NCBI GenBank assembly: GCA_020852175.1
Contig: JADZBH010000016.1
Span: 124,001 to 188,000, forward strand
DNA from: Bryobacterales bacterium
GTDB lineage: Bacteria > Acidobacteriota > Terriglobia > Bryobacterales > Bryobacteraceae
Direction of reading: 5' to 3'
DNA length: 64,000 bases
Shown: piece after piece, positions 58,732-64,000 of the stretch
Numbering within the stretch: the stretch's first letter is position 1
How the letters are laid out: each line of letters starts with the position of its first letter
Notes under the pieces: model-generated
Database searches by the model: none
What the model was told of the DNA's origin: nothing
What the model saw: the letters and a program-made list of their open reading frames with translations, nothing else
Program-made: the position numbers and the translations under genes

Positions 58732-59778
58732 ATGCGGACACGGCGTGAGTTACTCGGAGCGGCGGGATTCGCGCTGGCGGGCGGCCTGCGCGCCGCCTCG
58801 CCGTCGATCCATGTGGAATCCGTGCGGAGACTGTTCCACAATGGCGAACACAACGCCTTCACCGACTTAGTCATGTTCCAGGGAACTTACTATCTTACCT
58901 TTCGCACCTGTCCTGATGGCCACATGGTGCATCCCACCTCGGCGATTCTCGTGCTAGCCAGCCGGGACGGCGTCCAGTGGAAACAGGTGCACCGCTTCTC
59001 CGTTTCCAAACGCGACACGCGCGACCCGCACTTTCTCATCTTCCAGGACAAACTCTTCGTTTACACCGGCACATGGTATTGCGGCGACACCTCGCCCGCG
59101 CGCTACGACATGAATCAGCACCTCGGCTACGCCGCCTGGAGCCGAGACGGCGTGTCGTGGGAGGGACCGCGCCTGCTGGAAGGCACTTACGGCCACTACA
59201 TCTGGCGCGCGGCTTCCCATGCGGGGAAGGCCTATCTGTGCGGACGGCGGAAGCGCGCCTTCATCGAGACCGCCACGCGCGCCGAGCAGGACGAAGCCGT
59301 GGAATCGGCGTTACTGGAAAGCAGCGATGGTTTTGTGTTCCACACCGCCGCCCTGTTCCAGGAGACTTTCGGCGACGAAACCGCGTTTCTCATCGACGGC
59401 ACAGGCGCGCTGACCGCCGTGGCCCGCAGCGGCGGCAATCGGAACGCACAGTTGCTGCGGTCGCAGGCGCCGTTCACCTCGTGGCGGCGCACGGACCTGG
59501 GCCGTTACATCGGCGGACCTCTGCTGGCGCGCTGGGGCGGCCGCTGGCTGGTGGGGGGGCGCAAACAGACGGCCGCCGGACCGCGCTGCGTGCTGTCCTG
59601 GCTCGACGGAGACCGCCTGGAAGACGTGGTCGAGTTGCCCAGCGGCGGCGACAACTCATATCCCGGCTTTTTCGCGCTGGATGCCAACCGCGGCTGGCTG
59701 TCTTATTACTCCTCGCATGAATCCGAGGCAGGCAAGCCCATCACGGCGATCTATCTGGCGGAACTCCGGCGGCTGTGA
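58732..59778 (+). CDS. Tat-exported five-bladed propeller (sialidase/glycosidase-like)
   Basis: MRTRRELLGAAGFALAGGLRAA is a Tat signal. The rest (348 residues) has repeating blades with Asp-box-like turns: SRDGVQWKQVHRF, SRDGVSWEGPRLLEG, SSDGFVFHTAALF. That pattern fits exo-sialidase or arabinanase-like proteins, which bind or cut glycans outside the cell. It is probably cotranscribed with the toroid protein in front, so the pair may process one polysaccharide. The 3' end overlaps the convergent OPT gene by 28 bases, both reading frames being intact. Confidence 0.72.
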   Translation: MRTRRELLGAAGFALAGGLRAASPSIHVESVRRLFHNGEHNAFTDLVMFQGTYYLTFRTCPDGHMVHPTSAILVLASRDGVQWKQVHRFSVSKRDTRDPHFLIFQDKLFVYTGTWYCGDTSPARYDMNQHLGYAAWSRDGVSWEGPRLLEGTYGHYIWRAASHAGKAYLCGRRKRAFIETATRAEQDEAVESALLESSDGFVFHTAALFQETFGDETAFLIDGTGALTAVARSGGNRNAQLLRSQAPFTSWRRTDLGRYIGGPLLARWGGRWLVGGRKQTAAGPRCVLSWLDGDRLEDVVELPSGGDNSYPGFFALDANRGWLSYYSSHESEAGKPITAIYLAELRRL

Positions 59779-61775
59779 GGCGTGCGCGCCTGTACGCGCC
59801 GCACCAGCATCCAGCCAAGCGCCACGAACACGCCCGCGGTCAGCCATCCGCGCGCGGGCGCCAGCGCTTCGATGGCCAGTGACGGCGCGCCCGCCAGGAA
59901 GGCGGTCGCCAGCAGGATGCCCATCACGGCATCACCGGCGATGAGTCCGCTGGCCATCAGCGTGCCGCGATCTCCGGCCGCCTTGCGGGCCGTCTCGTCG
60001 TGCCGGGCGGCCATTTTGCCAGCCAGCCACTGGAACGCGCCTCCCACGAAAATGGCCGAGCTGGTATCGAACGGCAGATACATGCCGACGGCGATCAGCA
60101 TGGGCGCGCGCGCGCCGCACAAAAGTAGCGCCACGCCGAATGCCGCGCCAATGCCCAGCAGTCCCCAGGCCATCTGTCCGCCCATGATGCCCGCCGCCAG
60201 TTGCGCCATCAGCCCCGCCTGCGGCGCCGGCAGCGCGCGCCCGCCAATGCCCCCGGTGTCGAGGTTGGCTTCGTGCAGCGCCACGATGGGCGCGATCAGG
60301 AAGAACGACAGCAGCACCACCGCCAGCACCTCCACCACCTGCATCTTCCACGGCGTGCCGCCCAACAGGTGTCCGGCCTTGAGGTCCTGAATCAACGAAC
60401 CCGATACGCAGATGGCGCAGCAGACCACCGAGGCGACGCCGAGCACCGCGCCCACGCCCGCCTTTCCTTTCACGCCCAGCGCCAGCAGCAGCAGCGCGCT
60501 GATTACCAGCGCGGCCAGCGTCAATCCGCTCACGGGCTGGTTCGAACTGCCCACCAGCCCCACCAGATAACCGCCCACGGCGCTCAACAGGAAGCCCGTG
60601 ATCGTCATCAACAGCCCGGCCGCCAGCGCCGCCAGCCAGCTTTGTGTGAAGTGGAAATACATCGCCGTGATGGGGACGATAAGCAGGCCCGCCGCTGCCA
60701 GTACCCACTTGGCCGGAAGGTCGCGTTCGGTCCGCTCCACCGCGTCCGTGCCGCTGCCGGCCGCCTTGGCCGAAGCCGCCAGCGCGCCTTTCACCGAGGC
60801 CGCGATGGATCCGCGCAGGCCGATCATCGTGTTTGCCGCCGCCACCAGCATGGCCCCCACCGCGATGGGCCGCACCACGTTGTACCAAAGCGTGTAGGAC
60901 TGCACGGCCGTGCCCGCCGCGGCCTCCCCGCCCAGCCGGTGCGCCAGGTCGGGATCGAAAAACAGCAACAGCGGAATCAACAGCCACCAGGCGATGATGC
61001 CGCCCGCCACATTGATCGACGCCAGTTCGGGGCCGATCAGATACCCCACGCCGATCAGCGCCGGCGACAGCGCCGGAGTGGACCACGGAATTCCGCCCCC
61101 GTGCGTCACCGCGCCGATGATTTTCTTGTCGAAGTCGAAGTGCCGGATTACCGATTTCGGAAAGGCCCAGAAGCCCTCCATATACTCCGTCAGCAGGTGC
61201 AGCCCCTTATCGCTCCGGGCGAAGTGGATCAGCGCGCCAATACCCATCGAACCGAAGATCAGCTTCGAGGCGCCCGCGCTCTCGCCGCCCGCCTTCACCA
61301 GTTCCACGCAGGCCACGCTCTCCGGCCAGGGCAGCCCGGCGTCCACGCACAATGGCCGGCGCAACAGGATGATGAAGAACACGCCGATCAGCCCGCCCGC
61401 CAGCAGGATGAGCGTCGCCTCCCAGAAGTGCGGTCGCAAGCCGCTCCACAGCCGCGCGCCGTCCACCTCCACAAGCATGAAGGCGGGGATGGTGAAAATG
61501 GCTCCCGCTACCAGCGCCTCGCCCACGCTGGCCGCCGTGCGCGCGATATTTTGTTCGAGAATCGTTCCGCGAAAGGCCGGCAGGCGGAACAGAGCCATGG
61601 CGATGACCGCGGCCGGAATGGTGGCGGCCACGGTTTGTCCGGCGCGCATGCCCAGGTAGGCGTTGGCGGCTCCGAAGACGAACGCGAGGAAGATGCCCAG
61701 CCCAACCGCCTTCACGGTGAGCTCGGCCGGTTCCGGCGGGGGCTTCGGCGCGGGCGCCTGTGGGCCGTTTGGCAT
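59751..61775 (-). CDS. OPT-family oligopeptide/metal-chelate transporter
   Basis: This 674-residue protein has about 16 membrane segments. FVFGAANAYLGMRAGQTVAATIPAAVIAMAL at the first helices, PWPESVACVELVKAGG, and GGGIPWSTPALSPALIGVGYLIGPELASINVAGG are OPT signatures. OPT carriers take up small peptides or metal chelates using the proton gradient. The ATG at 61775 lies only 17 bases from the ATG of the divergent gene, and a TATCCT box lies 6 bases upstream, so its message is probably leaderless. The C-terminus overlaps the convergent propeller gene by 28 bases. Confidence 0.88.
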   Translation of the reverse strand: MPNGPQAPAPKPPPEPAELTVKAVGLGIFLAFVFGAANAYLGMRAGQTVAATIPAAVIAMALFRLPAFRGTILEQNIARTAASVGEALVAGAIFTIPAFMLVEVDGARLWSGLRPHFWEATLILLAGGLIGVFFIILLRRPLCVDAGLPWPESVACVELVKAGGESAGASKLIFGSMGIGALIHFARSDKGLHLLTEYMEGFWAFPKSVIRHFDFDKKIIGAVTHGGGIPWSTPALSPALIGVGYLIGPELASINVAGGIIAWWLLIPLLLFFDPDLAHRLGGEAAAGTAVQSYTLWYNVVRPIAVGAMLVAAANTMIGLRGSIAASVKGALAASAKAAGSGTDAVERTERDLPAKWVLAAAGLLIVPITAMYFHFTQSWLAALAAGLLMTITGFLLSAVGGYLVGLVGSSNQPVSGLTLAALVISALLLLALGVKGKAGVGAVLGVASVVCCAICVSGSLIQDLKAGHLLGGTPWKMQVVEVLAVVLLSFFLIAPIVALHEANLDTGGIGGRALPAPQAGLMAQLAAGIMGGQMAWGLLGIGAAFGVALLLCGARAPMLIAVGMYLPFDTSSAIFVGGAFQWLAGKMAARHDETARKAAGDRGTLMASGLIAGDAVMGILLATAFLAGAPSLAIEALAPARGWLTAGVFVALGWMLVRRVQARTPHSRRSSAR

Positions 61776-61792
61776 AGAGGTAGGATAACGTC
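61776..61792. promoter_or_regulatory. symmetric divergent promoter core
   Basis: The 17 bases between two divergent ATGs contain TAGGAT on the plus strand (61781-61786) and, overlapping it, TATCCT on the minus strand (61787-61782). Each hexamer is exactly 6 bases from its own start codon. Both -35 regions would lie inside the opposite gene. One element may drive both leaderless messages. Confidence 0.5.
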
Positions 61793-62560
61793 ATGCTTGC
61801 GCGCCGTTCGTTTCTATTCGCCGCGGCCTCGGCCTCCTTCGCCGCGGCGCGTTTCCCCACCCAGGTTGCCGGGAGGGCCGAACGCATGTTCCCCACGCCC
61901 GGCAAGAATCCCAACGGGCTGCAGGCCGCGGCCGGAGGCTTGTGGGTCTACGATCAGGGCAATAATCACGCGGCGCTGCTCGATTGGTCCGGCGGCAAGG
62001 TTCTGCGCGACTTCGACACGGAAACCGACAAGGGCTCCGGCATCACCTTCGACGGCAAGGATCTGTGGATCGCCTCCACCTACGATTCCCGCATTGTGCG
62101 CACCGATGCGCGGACGGGCAAGGCGCTGCAATCGTTTGCCTGCCCCGGCGCGGGCGTGGTTCATTGGGCGCCGCGTGGCGCCCATCCGCGCGCCACCGGC
62201 GCACACGGTCTGGAATGGCGCGATGGCGAGCTTTGGATCGCCGTGCCCCCGGCCATGACGATCTATGTCACCGACCCCGCCACGGGCAGCGTGAAACGCA
62301 GCTTTCCCGCGCCGGGCGTGCGCCCCCACGGCATCGGCTGGGACCCCGACGGCTCTCTCTGGTGCACGGATTCCATCTACCGCGCCTTCTTCAAGATGGA
62401 CCCGCGCACCGGCGCCATCAAGCGCCAACTCATGATGCCGCTGCGCGAGCCGCTGGTGGACGATCTGCTGATTGTTCCGCACGGCATGACGGTGCACGCG
62501 GGCCACATCTGGTTCTCCGTGGCCGAGACGGGCGAGGTGTACCGCGTCCCGCTCGCCTGA
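61793..62560 (+). CDS. Tat-exported SMP-30/NHL-like beta-propeller
   Basis: MLARRSFLFAAASASFAAARFP is a Tat signal. The mature part (255 residues in total) has propeller blades: NGLQAAAGGLWVYDQGNNHAALLD, SGITFDGKDLWIASTYDSRIVRTDARTGKAL, GLEWRDGELWIAVPP, PHGIGWDPDGSLWCTDSIYRAFFKMD and PHGMTVHAGHIWFSVAETGEVYRV. This style is shared by virginiamycin B lyase-like and gluconolactonase-like propellers; an enzymatic role cannot be assigned. It is divergent from the OPT transporter and may be co-regulated with it. Confidence 0.78.
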   Translation: MLARRSFLFAAASASFAAARFPTQVAGRAERMFPTPGKNPNGLQAAAGGLWVYDQGNNHAALLDWSGGKVLRDFDTETDKGSGITFDGKDLWIASTYDSRIVRTDARTGKALQSFACPGAGVVHWAPRGAHPRATGAHGLEWRDGELWIAVPPAMTIYVTDPATGSVKRSFPAPGVRPHGIGWDPDGSLWCTDSIYRAFFKMDPRTGAIKRQLMMPLREPLVDDLLIVPHGMTVHAGHIWFSVAETGEVYRVPLA

Positions 62561-62658
62561 TCGGCCGTCCGCGCGCCGTGTACTACGATGAAGAGGTTCA
62601 TGTTCCCGCACCTCCATAGCGCTTTCTCCGCCCGTTTCTTCGCCGCCGGGGTCCGCTC

Positions 62659-63027
62659 ATGATGTGGAGCGCTGCGGGCGCCGCCGCGCTCGCGCTCGCC
62701 GTCATGCTCGGCGCGTTCGGCGCGCACGGACTGCGCGGCAAACTCGACGCCTACTCGATGGGCATCTACGAGAAGGCCGTCTTCTATCACTTTGTCCACG
62801 CGCTCGGATTGCTTGCCGTGCCGGTCATGGCCCGGATTGGAGCGATCAGGCCGGGACAGGCCGCCGCCGTGTGCGTACTGCTGTTGGCCGGGATCGCCAT
62901 CTTTTCCGGCAGCCTCTACCTGCTTGCCGTGACCGGCACGCGCTGGCTCGGCGCCGTCACGCCGCTGGGCGGGGTGAGTTTCATCGCCGCCTGGGCCGTG
63001 CTTGCCTACGCCCTCGCCCGTTCCTGA
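62659..63027 (+). CDS. DUF423 membrane protein
   Basis: This 122-residue protein has four membrane segments. The DUF423 signature is clear: AVMLGAFGAHGLRGKLD, then IYEKAVFYHFVHALGLL, GIAIFSGSLYLLAVTG and LGAVTPLGGVSFIAAW. The function of the family is unknown. The start is the first of two tandem ATGs. It is separated by 98 bases from the propeller gene and has no clear operon partner. Confidence 0.9.
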   Translation: MMWSAAGAAALALAVMLGAFGAHGLRGKLDAYSMGIYEKAVFYHFVHALGLLAVPVMARIGAIRPGQAAAVCVLLLAGIAIFSGSLYLLAVTGTRWLGAVTPLGGVSFIAAWAVLAYALARS

Positions 63028-63141
63028 CGGCGCGGCGCGCGAACCCGCCGGCTTGCTCCCGCCGCATTTCGTTCGGTGTCTGGCGAAATCCTCCGATGAG
63101 TAATACAGCGGACACTTCTGCTCACACCCTTAGGCGGAACA

Positions 63142-64000
63142 ATGACAATTCAACAAAAGACCAGACTCCTGAGCCGGACGGCCGTTGGAGTCATGATCGT
63201 ACTCGCCCTCGCCGTAGCGGCTCTGTTTCAGGTGCAACGGGCCTTGCGCCGAAGCACGGACAACCGGTTTGACTCGCGGGCGCTGGCCGTGCATCTACGG
63301 CAAAGCTCCGACGATTTGACTCGCTTGGCGCGCAGCTACGTGGCGACGGGCGATTCCTCTTTCGAAAAGATGTATTGGGATGTGATCGCCGTCAGGAACG
63401 GGGAGAAGGCGGGCGAGGACGGACGCCGGATTTCCTTGCAGCAGCGCATGAAGGATCTCGGCTTCTCCAGGGCGGAATTCGACAAGCTGAAGCAGGGGGA
63501 GGACCTGTCGAACACGCTGGCTGGCACCGAGACCACGGCGATGAACGCCGTCAAGGGCCAGTATGCGGAGGCGGGCGGGCAATTCACGAAGCAGGCGCCG
63601 CCGGACATCGAGATGGCGCGGCGTGTCTTGTTCGATGCGCGGTATCACGGCACGAAGAGGCAGATCGCGAGCTATGTCTCCGAATTTGACCGTATGCTGG
63701 ACAGCCGTACGTCGGAGGCGGTGGAGCGGCACACCCTGTGGGCCAATCTCCTGTTGGGGACGATCACGCTGCTCACGATCGGGATCATCGCCCTGTCGAT
63801 GTCGTTCATCCGCACTTTTAGCGGCGTTGTACGGCAGGCCGCGGGGCAGTTGCACGCCTCGTCCGAGCAGGTGGTGACGGCCGCCAACCATGTGGCGCGC
63901 TCGGGCCAGACACTGGCGCAAGGAACCTGTGAGCAGGCATCGTCGCTCGAGGAAACGTCGGCTTCGTTGCAGCAGATCGCGGCGATTTCGCAGAACAACC
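63142..64000 (+). CDS. methyl-accepting chemotaxis protein, 3' truncated by the window
   Basis: The reading frame from the ATG at 63142 has no stop before the end of the window, so at least 286 codons are present. It begins MTIQQKTRLLSRTAVGVMIV with a membrane segment (about residues 12-32), then a periplasmic sensor domain of about 170 residues that is largely helical, then a second membrane segment (LLLGTIT to ALSMSFI, near residues 203-222). The cytoplasmic part starts with a HAMP-poor linker and then QASSLEETSASLQQIAAISQNN, the start of the signalling helices with the methylation-region style EETSASLQQ. GGCGGA lies 5' of the ATG. Confidence 0.85.
   Translation, partial: MTIQQKTRLLSRTAVGVMIVLALAVAALFQVQRALRRSTDNRFDSRALAVHLRQSSDDLTRLARSYVATGDSSFEKMYWDVIAVRNGEKAGEDGRRISLQQRMKDLGFSRAEFDKLKQGEDLSNTLAGTETTAMNAVKGQYAEAGGQFTKQAPPDIEMARRVLFDARYHGTKRQIASYVSEFDRMLDSRTSEAVERHTLWANLLLGTITLLTIGIIALSMSFIRTFSGVVRQAAGQLHASSEQVVTAANHVARSGQTLAQGTCEQASSLEETSASLQQIAAISQNN

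Noticed and set aside
60201..62258. A 685-codon plus-strand ORF opposite the OPT gene
   Set aside because: It is rich in Arg, Gln and His, runs through the divergent promoter and into another real gene frame, and has no domain.
63028..63141. Possible small RNA or terminator between DUF423 and the chemoreceptor
   Set aside because: There is no strong stem, only scattered short complementarity.
1..64000. tRNA genes, rRNA, CRISPR arrays, insertion sequences
   Set aside because: No cloverleaf signatures, regular spaced repeats or transposase-like proteins were noticed on either strand, including at the edges of the phage cluster.

Overview
The window looks like a high-GC chromosome segment from an Acidobacteriota member of the Bryobacteraceae/Solibacter group. 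The main clue is the protein at 41534-42856, which ends in the C-terminal domain known from Solibacter-type genomes (TIGR03437). Supporting clues are several Tat-exported DUF1080, ThuA and Gfo/Idh/MocA type proteins, and minimal leaders with a -10 box almost touching the start codon. No plasmid, rRNA, tRNA, CRISPR array or insertion sequence was seen.

Region 1 (1-1126) holds the end of a flavin reductase and an integral membrane protein. Region 2 (1326-18027) is a compact, all-plus-strand virion gene set in canonical order: small packaging ORF, large terminase, portal, scaffold-like protein, P22-type coat protein, connector/completion proteins, tail tube, tail assembly chaperone with a -1 frameshift site, a very short tape measure, two related distal-tail proteins, a large tail-tip hub with a likely Fe-S site, and a 912-residue protein ending in a TIM-barrel-like domain. 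I see no integrase, repressor, replication or lysis gene and no att repeats. The set runs straight into gamma carbonic anhydrase, hisS and aspS. It may be a domesticated prophage or a gene-transfer-agent-like element.

Region 3 (18091-31827) is housekeeping: gamma carbonic anhydrase-hisS-aspS in overlapping order, a radical SAM/SPASM protein, a periplasmic PpiC-type foldase, a class III aminotransferase, and the tightly coupled run aroC-def-fmt-argJ-mrp. Region 4 (31857-38448) is a sugar-acid and secreted-enzyme neighbourhood (garD, DUF1080, ThuA, a D-serine dehydratase-like enzyme, Gfo/Idh/MocA) with an unusual AT-rich patch at 35231-35365. Region 5 (38592-41432) is a vitamin B12 importer operon, btuF-btuD-btuC, behind a cobalamin riboswitch.

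Region 6 (41534-51359) has the TIGR03437 protein, a fused indolepyruvate ferredoxin oxidoreductase, a SulP transporter plus beta carbonic anhydrase, an aquaglyceroporin and a metallophosphoesterase. Region 7 (50085-54197) is a minus-strand operon encoding a BamA/TamA-type barrel, an exported protein carrying protein-kinase-like catalytic motifs, and the phosphoesterase. Region 8 (54269-64000) has a beta-CASP nuclease, an ATP/ADP-translocase-like carrier, two Tat-exported carbohydrate-type proteins, an OPT transporter divergent from a propeller protein across a symmetric 17-bp promoter, DUF423, and a truncated chemoreceptor.

All assignments come from reading motifs and gene order by eye; no database search was run.
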